The notes below the pieces were generated by a model, which searched no databases, had not been told where the DNA came from, and saw nothing but the letters and a program-made list of their open reading frames with translations. Shown here piece after piece: positions 21,741 to 33,251 of a stretch of 64,000 nt of DNA; position 1 is the first letter of the stretch, and the number at the start of each line of letters is the position of its first letter. Location of the stretch: the NCBI RefSeq assembly GCF_964019755.1, contig NZ_OZ026469.1, positions 744,001 to 808,000 of the forward strand. Direction: 5' to 3'. This DNA comes from Spiroplasma endosymbiont of Polydrusus cervinus (GTDB taxonomy: Bacteria; Bacillota_I; Bacilli_A; Mycoplasmatales; Mycoplasmataceae). Made by a program: the position numbers and the translations under genes.

Positions 21741-23196
21741 TAAGTCATTCACTCCCTTTGTTGTCATAATTTATAATCTGCTGAACTATTATGTTTAACC
21801 ATTGGTATTAATTCAAAGTGTAAAGCATAAAAATCACTATCAAATGTATCATCATATAAATCTAACATTCTTTCTTCTCTGGCATCTGACTTATCTTCTC
21901 ATTGAATTAATTCATATTGTGTTTTACTTACAGGACATTTTTCTCATAATCATTTTAATTGGTTTGTATTTATTAACATTGTAAATGCCTCAATACGATG
22001 TCGTATTTTAAATTTTTTTGTGCTGCTTTAAATGTCATATATTGACCAAAAGAATAATTATATTTTTCTCGATTTAAACTTTATAATGTTGAATAAGCAC
22101 TATCATCAACATTTATTGATATACCTTGTTGTATTAAATTAAAATATTGATTTAATTGATTATTATAAAACTCTAAAATATCTTTTACCTGTTCTAATTC
22201 AGTTTTAAATTGCTGTGTAGCATTTGAATGAGTATATTCTGTGACTTTATATGCTTTTTTATCAAATGAATTATATAGTCAAAAAATAGCGGCAGTAGTG
22301 TGTCCTTTTAGACTAGTAGCATTAGCAATATCAACACCACCTAATAATTTCGTTGGTTGAATAATATCTGTTGCTTGCATAATATCAATATATCTTGCAA
22401 AAATTGAACCACTAGTATTACCGGGCAATCCTCAACTCCATACTCTTGCTCTTTCAATATCTAATTGTTCTAATCTTAATTGTTCATTAACTTTATCTTG
22501 TGGTAATTTATAATTAAGTCTTCAACTAGAATAATGAATAATAATTTTCATACTTCATTTTTCAATATATTTAATTTGTTCATATTTACTACGCATTATT
22601 TCTTCATTAAAAGCTAATAATTCATTACAATAGCCAACAATATATCTTTTTAAACTTTCAGGATTACACGTATTAATTGTTATTTTATTTTTATAACCAC
22701 GAATAGCAAATTCTAAATCACTTAAATCTTTTTGTTGAAATTGGTCACATTCTTCTCTTCAATCAATTACTAATTTATACTTATCCAAATCAGCAAATGC
22801 TTTTAATTTTTCTTTCCGGCTTGGCGAATGTAAACCTTTGCAATATATTTTGCTACCATTTGATAAAGTAAAAGTAAAATTTGATAAATTAATAGTATAA
22901 GGTATATTATTTTTATCTAACATATTTCATATATTTTGAAAGACACTATCTTTTAAATCTTTACTCCAATACATACTAGCAATTATACAAATTGGTTCTC
23001 TAATTAATAAACTAATTTTTAATAATTCACCAAACATTTTAATATTTGATATAGTCTTACCACTATATCGTGTCCCAATTTGATTAATTTCATTTACTAA
23101 TTCAAACTTTTTAGCAAAGGGATATTTATTACCAATACTACTATTTTGTAATAATCAATAAGACGTTTCTAATAAATAAGTAAAATGATTAAGCAT
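21740..23196 (-). pseudogene. Terminase large subunit, broken
   Basis: The N-terminal ATPase has GTRYSGKT (Walker A) at about residues 43-50 and LVIDWREECDQF (Walker B region). The nuclease domain has GGVDIANATS and NVDDSAYS. Codon 372 is TAA (22081-22083). About 65 nt later a run of seven T (22013-22019; A on the coding strand) is one base short, so the frame shifts; adding one A joins it to the C-terminal 90 residues ending QQREWMT. The pattern identifies phage DNA packaging, but this copy cannot make a full protein. Confidence 0.75.
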
Positions 23197-23587
23197 TATT
23201 ATCACTTTCTTTTTTAATATCTCTAATATCCGTTTGTAAATTAACAATTATTGGTTGTTGATTATTTAAGTTTAATTCTTTTTCAAGTTCTTTTTCTTGT
23301 AAGGAATATTTATAATTAAATGCTCGTTGTCAATATGTTTTTACCCCATCAGGCGTTTTAACCATTTGTTTAATAAGTTCACTTTCAATTTTATCAACTT
23401 GTCGTTCAATCAAAGGAACTATCTTGTTGCTCGCATAAGTATCATATCTTCACTTGCGAGAAAGGTTGAATTCATTGAATAAATCATTTAAAGTATATGG
23501 TTTATTAGGTTATTTATTTTCTCAAAATTGCTCTATTTTACGATAAAAAGTTGCCAAACTTGCTGTTTTTGGATTAAATTCTTTCAT
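23189..23587 (-). pseudogene. Terminase small subunit, broken by a stop
   Basis: 133 codons after AGGAGT. Codon 26 (23510-23512) is TAA; otherwise the frame runs to the terL start, with an 8-nt overlap. The N-terminal half has helix-turn-helix character (TLNDLFNEFNLSRKWRYDTY), the C-terminal half is a charged coiled coil. Position before terL supports TerS. Reinitiation downstream of the stop is conceivable but no good start is visible. Confidence 0.55.
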
Positions 23588-23664
23588 TTTTTACTCCTTT
23601 TTGCATATTAAAATTGCTATTATTTAATGAATATGATTAAATAAAAGAGTAAATAGAAATGTAT

Positions 23665-23690
23665 AAAAGAACCGAGTTGGTTCTTTTTTA
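23665..23690. terminator. Hairpin terminator at the right edge of the prophage
   Basis: Stem AAAGAACC/GGTTCTTT, loop GAGTT or similar, followed by T on the plus strand. The rest of 23588-23757 is AT-rich and I see no gene in it. Confidence 0.6.
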
Positions 23691-23757
23691 TTATTTATAT
23701 TTTATATCAAAATAAAAAAAAGTAAACTTAATTACTTTATTTTTTATAAACAGCTTT

Positions 23758-25012
23758 AAGAGACAGAATTTACTTACTGTTTATTGTTTAGATTATATAC
23801 CTATAAAAATATTTGTCAATATAATAATTTCATTTTTTTAATTTAATGTTATAAATAAATTAAAAGATTGGAGACAGAAAAATGCAATACTATACACATG
23901 TAAAATTTGATGAGCAATATTTGTTTAAAGATTTATTTTTATCTGATACTTGTAAAAAGAAAAATGGAACACTTAATTTATCTGAAATATCAAGACAAGC
24001 GGGTCGTGCAGTTAATACTGTTAAAAGAGAAATTAATAGATTTAAAAATATAGAAGATTATAATCCATATGAAGCGCAAAAAGATTATAAACAAAAGCGT
24101 AAAAAATCTATTAAAAAACTACCTACATTTACAGAAAAACAACAAGAATTTTTAAATTTACGATTTAATATTTTTTGTGATTCACCAGCAGAAATTATTC
24201 AGCGATTTTTAATAAAGTTTAGTGTCAAATTTCCTTCCTGCCTTAAAACATTTTATAAATGAATTTATTTAGGTCTTTTGGGTTTGTTAAAGAAAAATTT
24301 ATTAAATGGTGGCAGAAGAAATAGAACAAAGAAAAGACCTGATAATCGTGGTAAATTAAATGAAAGATTTAGGTCAATATGAGATATTGAAAATAAAGAG
24401 ACTGATGTTGGTTGATTTGAAATGGATACGGTAGTTGGTAAAGACCATCAATCTAGTTGTTTAGTATTAGTTGAACAAAATAGTAAAAATTATTTTGCAA
24501 TGAAATTAGAAGAAAATACTGCTAATGAAGTTTTAGAAAAACTTGAAGAATTAGTTAGAATTAATGGTTTAGTTGGAAAAATTAAAGGAATTATAACTGA
24601 TAGAGGAAAAGAATTTAATAAGTTTGAAGAAATGGAAAAGATTACTGGTTCTAATGTTTATTATTGTGACCCAGGTTCACCAAAACAAAAACCCTTAATT
24701 GAAAGAATGAACCGTGAATTTAGGAAACGATACCTTAAGGGAACGGATTTTAATAATGTTACTCAACAAGAAATAGATTGAGTAATTAATGTTATAAATG
24801 AAAAATTAAGGCCTTGTTTAAATTGAAGAACATCTAAAGAAGTATTTTTAAATAATTTTAGATAATTTTATTTTAAAAATTTAATAAATTATTTTTCAGT
24901 GTGCTTAAATATGCTTAAAATAGACTAAATTTACAAATATTTTAATTTTTTTAAAAAATAGTTGCATTTATTTTAAATGATGTTATTATCATACTAACAA
25001 GAGACAGAATTT
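23758..25012 (+). mobile_element. IS30-family insertion sequence, intact transposase
   Basis: About 1.24 kb bounded by two direct copies of AAGAGACAGAATTT (23758-23771 and 24999-25012). I could not find clear terminal inverted repeats by eye, so the exact ends are uncertain and the direct repeats may be target-derived. It separates the prophage from broken element B. Confidence 0.55.
23882..24865 (+). CDS. IS30-family transposase
   Basis: The 327-aa product has an N-terminal HTH (LNLSEISRQAGRAVNTVKREI), a basic linker and the IS30 DDE domain: Asp in WFEMDTVVG (about residue 182), Asp in GIITDRGKEF (about 240), Glu in PLIERMNREFRKRY (about 276). Four TGA codons are Trp. It is clearly different from the broken IS30-type copies A to E. 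All catalytic residues are present, so it could be active. Confidence 0.88.
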
Positions 25013-25092
25013 GCTGCTTGAATTTACATAATACAAATTATAAAATTAAACACAACAAAAAATAAATTTTACTATTCTTAACAAACACTAAT

Positions 25093-26085
25093 TTAATTTA
25101 AAAAAATTTTTTTAAAATATTTTCTTGATGTAAAATTTTCCAAGCAAGGTCTAATTGTGGTATTTAATATATCTAAAATAGATTTTAATCTACTACGAAT
25201 ATTAATTAATGGCTCATTTTAACCCAAATAATCAACGCCTTATATCTCTATTTATTCTTTCTACTAATGCTTTCTGACGAGATTTACCAGAATCACAAAA
25301 ATAAACTCTTATTTTAAAGTGTTTTTCTATTGTTTTTCATCTATAAAATTCTTTTCCTCTATCGGTTAAAATACAACTAAATTTACTAATACCAATTTGT
25401 TTAATCATTTTCATTAAAATTGTTAATACAATACTTGCCTTTTTACTAAATAAAATATGATAAAAAAGTATTTTTGATTTACGATTTACTAAAACTAACA
25501 AATAAAAATTACCACAATCAAGAGTATCCATTTCTCAAATTCCACTAAAAATTAAATTATTTCCATAATCATTTAAAAATTGCTTATAATCTCTAATATT
25601 AAGTAATTTTCCACGATTATCATTTTGTTCCCCATTTTTTGTTTTTCTTTTTTTATTTTTAAAATATAGCATTTCTTTTTTTAAATTAAAATAACCTAAT
25701 TTAATATATTTATACATTTTTTTAAAATATACACCAAATTTTACATTATATTGTAATTCATACGAAGTAATAATATTTTGTGGCGAACGACCAAAATTAT
25801 TATATTCATTAGAAAAATGGCTTAATTCTTGTGAATTTAACATTGAATATTTACGACATTATTTTTTATTTTTATCATTTATTTTTTGTGCTTTTGCAGC
25901 ATTATAATCATTAATATTATCAAACATATTTAACTCTCTTGCCAAATAGTTCTATAATCTCTATTCATTTGCTTAGCAATTTTTCGAATATTAATTGTTC
26001 CATTTTTCTTTTTAAATAATTCATTATCTTTCAATTTTTCCAAATTTACTCTTTCATTAAAATCTAATCTTTCATATTTTTTCAC
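25093..26085 (-). pseudogene. IS30-type transposase, copy B, frameshifted
   Basis: GTG start behind AGGAGG. A 2-bp insertion near 25935 (CTCT where copies C and D have CT) shifts the frame after about 50 codons. Later parts are still readable: WEMDTLDCGNFY and CILTDRGKEF hold two Asp of the DDE triad, and the region near 25220 is also altered compared with copy C. Confidence 0.8.
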
Positions 26086-26159
26086 ACTTTACCTCCTAAA
26101 ATATTTAAAATGTTATAATTTATGTGCAATAATTATAACATTTTAAATATTTTAGGAGG

Positions 26160-26310
26160 TATCGGATTAACAGCAACAAATACAACATCATTAATTAGTT
26201 GCGAAAAACCAAATAATAGTGAAAACGGCGAGTAATAAACCAGAACCCAAACCAGAAAAACCACCAGAAAATAGTAATTGAAAGTTAATTGAAGATTGTA
26301 AATTACGCGG
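26160..26310 (+). pseudogene. Lipoprotein 5' remnant inside element B
   Basis: Frame LGxIGLTATNTTSLISC continues from the hairpin arm, a Spiroplasma lipoprotein signal with lipobox LISC but no start codon. It is followed by NNSENGE, a stop and then, in another frame, a PENSNWKLIE motif like that of the prophage lipoprotein. Similar remnants lie in copies A, C and D. Confidence 0.5.
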
Positions 26311-26576
26311 GATAATTTATTCTTTACTTTTTAATTTCAATATCATTTGTAATCTTATTGACAGTATTAATAACAATATCTTTACCATACTTTTTCACTA
26401 AGACCGCAAAATTAAATATTGCTTTATTTGCATAATTTCAACCTTCTATAATTAACTTAAAAATTAACTTAAAAAAGTTAACTAAATTAATAGTTAACTT
26501 TTTATGATTTGGTATTTACAATTTACATATCAAATAAAAAAATAAAAACTGCCGGTTGTTACCATTAGTTTTTGGG

Positions 26577-26936
26577 TTAGACTAATTCAATAATCACCAT
26601 TGGAGCATTATCTCCTTTGCGATTATCTAATTTTAAAATGCGGGTATAACCACCATTCCGTGTTTTATATTTTTTGGCAATGCCATTAAATAATTTTTGT
26701 AAAGCAGTTTCTTTTTCATTCGCATCAATATCACGTAAAAAACTAGCAGCACGACGACGAGCATGTAAATCTTGTCGTTTCCCTAAGGTTACTAATTTAT
26801 CAACATGTCGACGTAACTCTTTAGCTCGTGTTTCTGTTACTTCTAAGCGTTCATTAATAATTAGCTCGGTTACTAAATTACGCATTAAGCCATTTCTTCA
26901 CGCCGTATTTTTTCCTCTTTTTTGTTGGTATGACAT
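26577..26936 (-). CDS. rplQ: Ribosomal protein L17
   Basis: The 119-aa large-subunit protein is the last gene of the cluster. The start is ATG at 26936 behind GAGGTGAAAGAGG. The N-terminus [21 protein letters not shown] includes a TGA-coded Trp at residue 14. RRAASFLRD and GGYTRILKL are typical. A weak hairpin (about 26545-26576) may terminate the operon. Confidence 0.95.
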
Positions 26937-26951
26937 CCTCTTTCACCTCTC

Positions 26952-27905
26952 TTAATCACGTCGAAAGTGTAACCCTAATTGAGCCACTTTTTCTTTAATT
27001 TCTGTTAATGATTTTTTCCCTAAATTTTTAATATCTTGAATTTCATCTTCTGATTTGGAAACTAAATCCCGTAAGGTGTCAATTTTTTCTCTTTTTAAGC
27101 AATTTTGTGAACGTTGCGTAAACTCTAACTCATCAATACTACGATCTAATTCATCTTCTTCCACCTCTGCTTCAGATGAAATAATTTGTGTTACTTTAAT
27201 TGCTTCGTTTAAGTTAACAAAGAATTCTAAATGCTCAGTAATAACTTTTGCGGCCATTGCCACGGCATTAACCGGCGTAATTGAACTATCTGTTTGAATT
27301 TCTAATTCTAATTTTTCTAAATCAGCGTTTTTTCCAACTTTAGTTGGTTCAACATTATATGCAGCACGTTGAATTGGACAATAATTTGAATCAATCACAA
27401 TTAAGTCCGCATATTTTTTCTCTTTTTTATTATCCGTAAATGATTTATAACCGCGGGAATTACGTGCATGCAGTTCTAATTCTAATTCCCCACCCTTAGC
27501 AATAGTTGCTAATAATAAATCACCGTTAATAACTTCTACCCCTGTTGGCACAACTAAATCTTTAGCGTAAATTTCGCCTTCTTTAGTCGAAACAACTTTT
27601 AAAATTACTGATTCACCATCAGGAATAATATCTTGATTAATTTTTAATACTAAGTTTTTAATATTTAAAATTATTTTTGTAACATGCTCAATAACACCGG
27701 GAATAGCAGTAAATTCATGCGAGGCACCTTTAATTCGAATAGCAAAAACAGCGGCTCCTGGTGTTGCTGATAACAATGTGCGTCGTAACGCATTTCCTAA
27801 CGTCACACCAAATCCTCGTTCTAACGGTTCAACTAAAAATTTTCCGTAATTATTTGCTTTATCTTCTGCCTGTAATTTAAATTCTGGTCTAATAAATTGT
27901 TTCAT
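26952..27905 (-). CDS. rpoA: RNA polymerase alpha subunit
   Basis: The 317-aa product has the alpha N-terminal assembly domain ([19 protein letters not shown] at about 29-47) and the C-terminal helix-hairpin-helix DNA/activator-binding domain ([12 protein letters not shown] to [13 protein letters not shown], last 55 residues). It is 15 nt upstream of rplQ, with an AGGAGAAAG ribosome-binding site. Confidence 0.97.
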   Translation of the reverse strand: MKQFIRPEFKLQAEDKANNYGKFLVEPLERGFGVTLGNALRRTLLSATPGAAVFAIRIKGASHEFTAIPGVIEHVTKIILNIKNLVLKINQDIIPDGESVILKVVSTKEGEIYAKDLVVPTGVEVINGDLLLATIAKGGELELELHARNSRGYKSFTDNKKEKKYADLIVIDSNYCPIQRAAYNVEPTKVGKNADLEKLELEIQTDSSITPVNAVAMAAKVITEHLEFFVNLNEAIKVTQIISSEAEVEEDELDRSIDELEFTQRSQNCLKREKIDTLRDLVSKSEDEIQDIKNLGKKSLTEIKEKVAQLGLHFRRD

Positions 27906-27920
27906 CGCCTAATCTTTCTC

Positions 27921-28310
27921 CTATCCTCTTGGTCTTTTTGGCGAACGCGCCCCATTATGAGGAATTGGTGTTACATCTTTAATTGAAGTTATTTCTAATC
28001 CAATTGCTTGAATACTACGCACGGCAGCATCACGGCCTGGTCCTGGTCCTTTTACTTCAACTTGAACACTACTCATGCCATGTTCTTGACTTGCTTTACC
28101 GGCTGCTTCAGCAACCATTTGGGCAGCATAAGGAGTTGATTTCTTGCTCCCTTTAAAGCCCATTGCCCCAGCTGATGATCAAGAAATAACATTTCCTGCT
28201 TCATCAGATAAGGTAACAATGGTATTATTAAAAGTTGAATGAATATGTGCAATCCCTTTTAGGACATTCTTTTTAACTTTTTTCTTATTCGTTTTTTTTC
28301 TAACAACCAT
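27921..28310 (-). CDS. rpsK: Ribosomal protein S11
   Basis: The 129-aa platform protein of the 30S subunit. It starts [15 protein letters not shown] and includes [12 protein letters not shown] and [14 protein letters not shown]; one Trp (VISWSSAG) is TGA. Same direction as rpsM and rpoA, with 15-18 nt gaps. Confidence 0.96.
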
Positions 28311-28328
28311 AATTCTTCTCCTTATCTA

Positions 28329-28694
28329 CTATTTTTTCTTATTAGCAACTGTTTTTCGTGGTCCCTTAACTGTTCGCGCATTTTGCTTTGACGATTGTCC
28401 GCGTGCTGGTAAACTTTTACGATGACGTATCCCACGATAACTACCAATTTCCATTAATCGTTTAATATTTAAGGCAACTTCACGTCGTAAGTCTCCTTCG
28501 GTTTTTAATTTGGCAATTTCATTCCTAATAGTTGTTAATTCATCTTCTGATAAATCTTTAACACGAATATCTTCTGATATTTTTGCTTCTTTTAAAATTC
28601 GTTGTGATTGTGGCTTTCCAATTCCATAAATATATGTCAACGCAATTACCACGCGCTTATCATTTGGAATATCTACTCCGCCAATACGTGCCAT
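28329..28694 (-). CDS. rpsM: Ribosomal protein S13
   Basis: The 121-aa 30S head protein: [15 protein letters not shown] at the start, [17 protein letters not shown] and a basic C-terminal tail that reaches the tRNA sites. AAAGGGAGAAA precedes the ATG. Confidence 0.97.
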   Translation of the reverse strand: MARIGGVDIPNDKRVVIALTYIYGIGKPQSQRILKEAKISEDIRVKDLSEDELTTIRNEIAKLKTEGDLRREVALNIKRLMEIGSYRGIRHRKSLPARGQSSKQNARTVKGPRKTVANKKK

Positions 28695-28712
28695 GTTCTG
28701 TTTCTCCCTTTC

Positions 28713-28826
28713 TTAACCTTGTCGTTGTTTATGTTTTGGCTGTAGACAAATTATCAATACACGCCCTTTTCTTCTAATTACACGACATTTGTCGCAGTTT
28801 TTTTTAACTGATGATCTTACTTTCAT
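28713..28826 (-). CDS. rpmJ: Ribosomal protein L36
   Basis: The 37-aa zinc-ribbon protein: [20 protein letters not shown] with CDKC, then Cys and His in ICLQPKH, completing a C-C-C-H site (zinc-binding form). AGGAGAATA precedes the start. Confidence 0.95.
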   Translation of the reverse strand: MKVRSSVKKNCDKCRVIRRKGRVLIICLQPKHKQRQG

Positions 28827-28885
28827 CGTGTATTCTCCTTTACCAACATTTTTTGTTATTTTATTTCTTAATTAATAGATTGTTT

Positions 28886-29104
28886 TTATTTATGTCTAAA
28901 AATAATCCGCCCACGTTCTAAATCATAAGGTGACATTTCAACAACTATTGTGTCTCCGGGTAAAATGCGAATGTAATTCATCCGGATTTTACCCGAAACG
29001 TGCGCTAAAATAGTTACACCATTTTCTAATTGCACCTTAAACTTCGTATTTGGTAATACTTCTAAAATTACTCCTTGTACTTCAATTAAATCAGTTTTGG
29101 CCAT
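28886..29104 (-). CDS. infA: Translation initiation factor IF-1
   Basis: The 72-aa product is the standard length, with start at [11 protein letters not shown] (a longer reading adds six codons without support). One OB fold with [15 protein letters not shown] and [13 protein letters not shown]. It binds the 30S A site during initiation. GGAGGTAATAG precedes the ATG. Confidence 0.97.
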   Translation of the reverse strand: MAKTDLIEVQGVILEVLPNTKFKVQLENGVTILAHVSGKIRMNYIRILPGDTIVVEMSPYDLERGRIIFRHK

Positions 29105-29128
29105 TTTATCTATTACCTCCAATCTCCG

Positions 29129-29767
29129 TTATTTTAAAACTTCCATAATCTGGTCTCAAACAGCAGGTCCCTCCATATCAGCATCAATAACAGTTAATAC
29201 TTGTTGATGTAAATAGTATTCAATTAACGGTGCTGTATCAGCATGATAGGCCGCTAATCGAATTTTAATTTTCTCTTCGCTATCATCTTTGCGTTGAACT
29301 AATGGGGTTTGATCATCATCACAAACGCCAGCTACTTTTGGTGGCACCGCCGTTTTATGATATGTTTGTCCACAAGTCGGACAAGTTAAACGGCCCGTAA
29401 TTCGCGCCACTAATTTTGTCTCATCAATTTCAAAATATAAAGTATGATCAACCTTACTATTTAACTTGTGTAATAATTGATCTAATTTTTCCGCCTGGAC
29501 AATTGTCCGCGGAAAACCATCTCAAATTAAATCCCCAGTTACTGTTTGTAAATGATTTTTAACCATTTGAATCATAATGTCATCAGGAACTAATTTCCCT
29601 TGTTCCGAATATTGCTGACACAAAATTCCCAAGGGGGTTTTCTGCAGAATATTATCCCGAATAATATCTCCTGTTGAAATGTGGGTAAAACCAAACGCTT
29701 TAACCAAATGATCTGATTGGGTTCCTTTCCCACTCCCAGGAGCTCCTAACAAAATAAAATTTCGCAT
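29129..29767 (-). CDS. adk: Adenylate kinase
   Basis: The 212-aa product converts AMP and ATP to two ADP. P-loop GAPGSGKGTQ at residues 8-17, NMP-binding HISTGDIIRDN, DGFPRT at about 85, and a long LID with CPTCGQTYH and a later GVCDDD, a zinc-type LID (three Cys and an Asp). Two TGA-coded Trp. ATG at 29767 is preceded by GAGGAAAATTG; the adjacent in-frame TTG is less likely. Confidence 0.95.
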
Positions 29768-29785
29768 CAATTTTCCTCTGGCTTT

Positions 29786-31213
29786 CTATCATAAATATGA
29801 ATTATTCGTATCATCTGATAATTGTTGCAATTTTTTATCAATAAATGCTTGTTGCGTAATTCGTCCTTTAACTTGACACATTGTCTCTAAAGCTACTGAC
29901 ACCATAATAATTAACCCTGTTCCGCCAATTGCTAGCGCACTTGGTAAGGCCGTTAATTTACTAATAACATATGGTAAAATCGCGATTGCTGCTAAGAAGA
30001 TTGACCCTAAAATACTTAAACGGTTAATTGTCCCCTTAATGTATTTTTCGGTTTCTTTCCCGGGTCGAACCCTTGGAATAAAGGTTCCAGATTTTTGGAA
30101 ATTCTCAGCAATTTTTTCTGGATTCATTTGAACTTGTGAATACAAGAATGTAAATAAAATTGTTAAAATAGCATAAATAATAATTCCTGGTCATGTCCCA
30201 AATGATAAATAATTATTTGTAAACTGGACAAAACCATTGTTTGGATTACTTACTCCAATAATCTGCGCCACTGTAATTGGCGCTGAAATTAACGCCGAGG
30301 CAAAAATTACCGGAATAACTCCAGCGGAATTAATTTTTAATGGTAAGAACGGACGACTCTCTTCATCCCCAGATGCTAAACCACTTCCTGTTTGCTGAAT
30401 TGGTAATTTACGTTCTGATTCATTTAACATTACTACAAATAAGACAACTAATAAGAACATAACCACATAAACTAAGAATTTTAAAATTCCATCAAATAAT
30501 AAGTTAATATCTTCTTGTCCTGAAATTCAGAATTTAAAAGTTGTTTGTAAATTATTTGGTAATTGCGCTACGATTCCAGCAAAAATAATTAATGAAACCC
30601 CATTGCCAATTCCTCTAATTGTCATTTGATCAGCTAATCAAAGCATTAACATTGTTCCAGCAATTAATGCTGTTGGAATTAAAATGTAATAAAAAATGGA
30701 GCTTCCTGTTCCAAAGTCCAATGAATCTCATTTTGGTGAAATAATTCCTTGGTTTGCCATTGTAAAAATTGTGGCAATACCTTGCATAATTGCAAACGGA
30801 ATTGTTAATCATTTTGTTAAACGATCTAATTTTTTGCGCCCACGTTCACCACTTTTGGTTCAACGTGATAAGGGCGGAAGTACATCGGTTGATAATAACT
30901 GTACAATAATTGAAGCAGTAATATAAGGTGATACTCCTAAAGCTAAAATTGAAAACTTCCCAAGGGTTCCTCCCCCTAACATCGAAATCAAACTAAAGAA
31001 TTGATCATTGTTTGATAAATCTTGAAAATCAGGTGAAATTCTGATCCCTGGCACTGTTAAATAACTTCCTAAACGAATTAAGACTAAAATCAATAAAGTA
31101 AAAAAAATTCGTTTAATCAAATCTTTATTTTTAACAAAGAAATTTGATGATTTAACAATATTAACCTCGCTATTATGGCAAGATGCTTTTCTCTTTTTTG
31201 CTTTAGTTTTCAC
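29786..31213 (-). CDS. secY: Preprotein translocase subunit SecY
   Basis: The 475-aa, ten-helix channel protein works with SecA. The start is GTG at 31213, 7 nt after GGAGG and overlapping the rplO stop by one base. The N-terminus has 40 charged residues before the first helix ([21 protein letters not shown]). [19 protein letters not shown] and [11 protein letters not shown] are typical. The final codon before the stop is TGA (Trp). Confidence 0.95.
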
Positions 31214-31650
31214 TATATTACCTCCACTTTTCCTCCAGCTTTTTCAATTGCTGTTTTTGCAGTTTGTGAAACTTTGTTAACTTTAATATTAACACTCTTA
31301 GATATTATACCATTACCTAAGATTTTAATTAATTGTTTTTCGTTTTTTAGCACTTTTTTGGCAACTAATGTTTGATGGTTAATTTCATTTAAGCCTAATT
31401 TTTCTAAATTACTTAAGTTTAACAAGACATATGTTTTAGTTATTAAGTTAGTAAAACCAACTTTTGGTAAACGACGGAAGATAGGGGTTTGTCCCCCTTC
31501 AAAACCGGGGCGAACACCGCCACCAGTACGAGCATTTTGTCCTTTATGTCCTTTTCCCGATGTTTTTCCTAACCCTGATGAAGTTCCTCGTCCTAAGCGT
31601 TTTTTGCTATGACGCGCTCCATCGCTATACTGTAACTCGTTTAATTTCAT
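31213..31650 (-). CDS. rplO: Ribosomal protein L15
   Basis: The 145-aa product has the Gly/Lys-rich N-terminus [20 protein letters not shown] and [12 protein letters not shown]. Its stop overlaps the secY GTG, suggesting translational coupling. Confidence 0.96.
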   Translation of the reverse strand: MKLNELQYSDGARHSKKRLGRGTSSGLGKTSGKGHKGQNARTGGGVRPGFEGGQTPIFRRLPKVGFTNLITKTYVLLNLSNLEKLGLNEINHQTLVAKKVLKNEKQLIKILGNGIISKSVNIKVNKVSQTAKTAIEKAGGKVEVI

Positions 31651-31662
31651 TGTTTTGTCCTC

Positions 31663-32280
31663 TTATCCTTGTAACTCTTCTAGTGACTTACCACGTAATT
31701 TTGCAATTTGGTTAATTGTTCGTAAATTACGTAAACCATCTAACGTTGCACGAATCATATTAATTGGGGTATTTGATCCTAAAGATTTTGTATAAACATC
31801 TGCTAATCCCGCTAATTCAATTACAGCTCGTGCTGGACCACCAGCAATAACTCCTGTCCCTTTGCGTGCTGGTTTAATTAGCACTTTGCCAGCGCCAAAA
31901 TGACCAATAACTTCATGGGGAACAGTTGTTCCAACTAGGGGCACTTTAACTAACTGTTTCTTTGCCTCTTTAATTGCCTTTTTAATTGCATCAGGAACTT
32001 CGTTTGCTTTCCCAGTTCCAAAACCAACACGACCTTTTTTATCACCAATTACCACAACTGCCGCAAAACGGAAGTGACGTCCTCCCTTTGTTACTTTAGT
32101 AACACGACGAATTGTGACAACTTTCTCTTCAAACATATTATTATCACCACGACGATCATTATTACGTTCAAAGCGTTGATTTCCTTGGCGAGGATTATTG
32201 CCTGCAAAATTTCCTTTTACCGGTGGTTTATCGGCTGGACTTCCTGACTTTTGTTTTAAATCTGTTTTATTTTCTGCCAT
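31663..32280 (-). CDS. rpsE: Ribosomal protein S5 with N-terminal extension
   Basis: The 205-aa product has the conserved core from about residue 50 ([19 protein letters not shown], then [13 protein letters not shown]). The first 49 residues are an Arg/Asn/Gly-rich low-complexity extension that most bacterial S5 proteins lack. Residues around [10 protein letters not shown] form the mRNA-helicase/fidelity region. Confidence 0.95.
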   Translation of the reverse strand: MAENKTDLKQKSGSPADKPPVKGNFAGNNPRQGNQRFERNNDRRGDNNMFEEKVVTIRRVTKVTKGGRHFRFAAVVVIGDKKGRVGFGTGKANEVPDAIKKAIKEAKKQLVKVPLVGTTVPHEVIGHFGAGKVLIKPARKGTGVIAGGPARAVIELAGLADVYTKSLGSNTPINMIRATLDGLRNLRTINQIAKLRGKSLEELQG

Positions 32281-32298
32281 ATTTCCTTATTGCTCCTT

Positions 32299-32664
32299 TT
32301 AAAATTTCAATCCCGCTTCACGGGCAGCTTCTGCAAATGCTTTTACTTTTCCATGGTATAAATATCCACCACGATCAAATACTACGGTTGTAACTTTTTT
32401 TTCAAGTGCTTTTTTCGCAATTTCAGCTCCAACTTTTTCCGCTGCAGCGATATTGCTTGTTGATTTTAAACCGGCCATTTTTAATGTTGAAGCCGCAACA
32501 ATTGTTTTTTGCTTCACATCATCAATTAATTGGGCGTAGAAATGCCCATTCGATTTAAACACATTTAAACGAGGAATTGCGGTTGTACCATTAATTTTGG
32601 CACGAACACGAAAATGTCTTCTTTTTCGTTTCGCACTACGACTTTGACTTTCTAAATTTGCCAT
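32299..32664 (-). CDS. rplR: Ribosomal protein L18
   Basis: The 121-aa 5S rRNA-binding protein: [15 protein letters not shown] at the start, [25 protein letters not shown] at the end. Normal length. Confidence 0.96.
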   Translation of the reverse strand: MANLESQSRSAKRKRRHFRVRAKINGTTAIPRLNVFKSNGHFYAQLIDDVKQKTIVAASTLKMAGLKSTSNIAAAEKVGAEIAKKALEKKVTTVVFDRGGYLYHGKVKAFAEAAREAGLKF

Positions 32665-32685
32665 TATTGTGATTCCTTTCTTCTG

Positions 32686-33225
32686 CTATTTACCAGCAGA
32701 TTTTCCTTCTTTACGGATAATGTATTCGTTTTTGTATTTAACTCCTTTACCTTTATAAGGCTCTGGTTTACGATAATTTCTGATGTTTGCTGCTACTTGC
32801 CCAACTAATTGTTTTGAAATTCCTTCAACAATAATTAGTATTGGTTTTGGAAGAGTAATGGTAATTCCAGCTGGAATTTTATATTTAATTGGATGTGAAT
32901 ATCCTAAACTTAACGTTAGCTTATCGCCAACCAATGCTGCCCGATATCCAACTCCGTTAATTTCTAATTCTTTTTTGAAACCTTTGTTGACACCTTCTAA
33001 CATTCCTTGAATTAAAGAATTGATTGTGCCATGTAATTGCTTACTATGTTTCACATCATTTGCTCTGGTTGTTGTCACAACGCCTTCTTCTGCTTTAACT
33101 GTAATAACGCTTGGAATTGTTTGCTCTAATTGTCCTTTTGTGCCTTTGACAATAACATTATTTGGTTGAATTGTTACTTCAACACCACCTGGAATTTTTA
33201 ACTCTCTATTACCAATTCGAGACAT
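32686..33225 (-). CDS. rplF: Ribosomal protein L6
   Basis: The 179-aa product starts at [12 protein letters not shown] (33225) after GGAGAGCAAG; a longer in-frame reading adds ten unsupported residues. Two repeated L6 domains; the C-terminus has [16 protein letters not shown]. Confidence 0.96.
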   Translation of the reverse strand: MSRIGNRELKIPGGVEVTIQPNNVIVKGTKGQLEQTIPSVITVKAEEGVVTTTRANDVKHSKQLHGTINSLIQGMLEGVNKGFKKELEINGVGYRAALVGDKLTLSLGYSHPIKYKIPAGITITLPKPILIIVEGISKQLVGQVAANIRNYRKPEPYKGKGVKYKNEYIIRKEGKSAGK

Positions 33226-33251
33226 TTTCTTGCTCTCCTTTAAATATTCTA

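Larger units (their letters stand above)
25036..26527 (-). mobile_element. IS30-type composite element, copy B
   Basis: On the minus strand: type A palindrome (about 26459-26527), short phage-like ORF remnant (about 26320-26440), lipoprotein remnant facing the other way (about 26160-26300), fold-back hairpin (about 26095-26160), transposase pseudogene. The type B end is missing; the sequence joins the IS30 element at about 25036. Confidence 0.7.

Noticed and set aside
5938-23700. Integrase gene or att sites of the prophage
   Set aside because: No integrase-like ORF and no direct repeat flanking the whole region could be found by eye; the tRNA genes of the window are far away.
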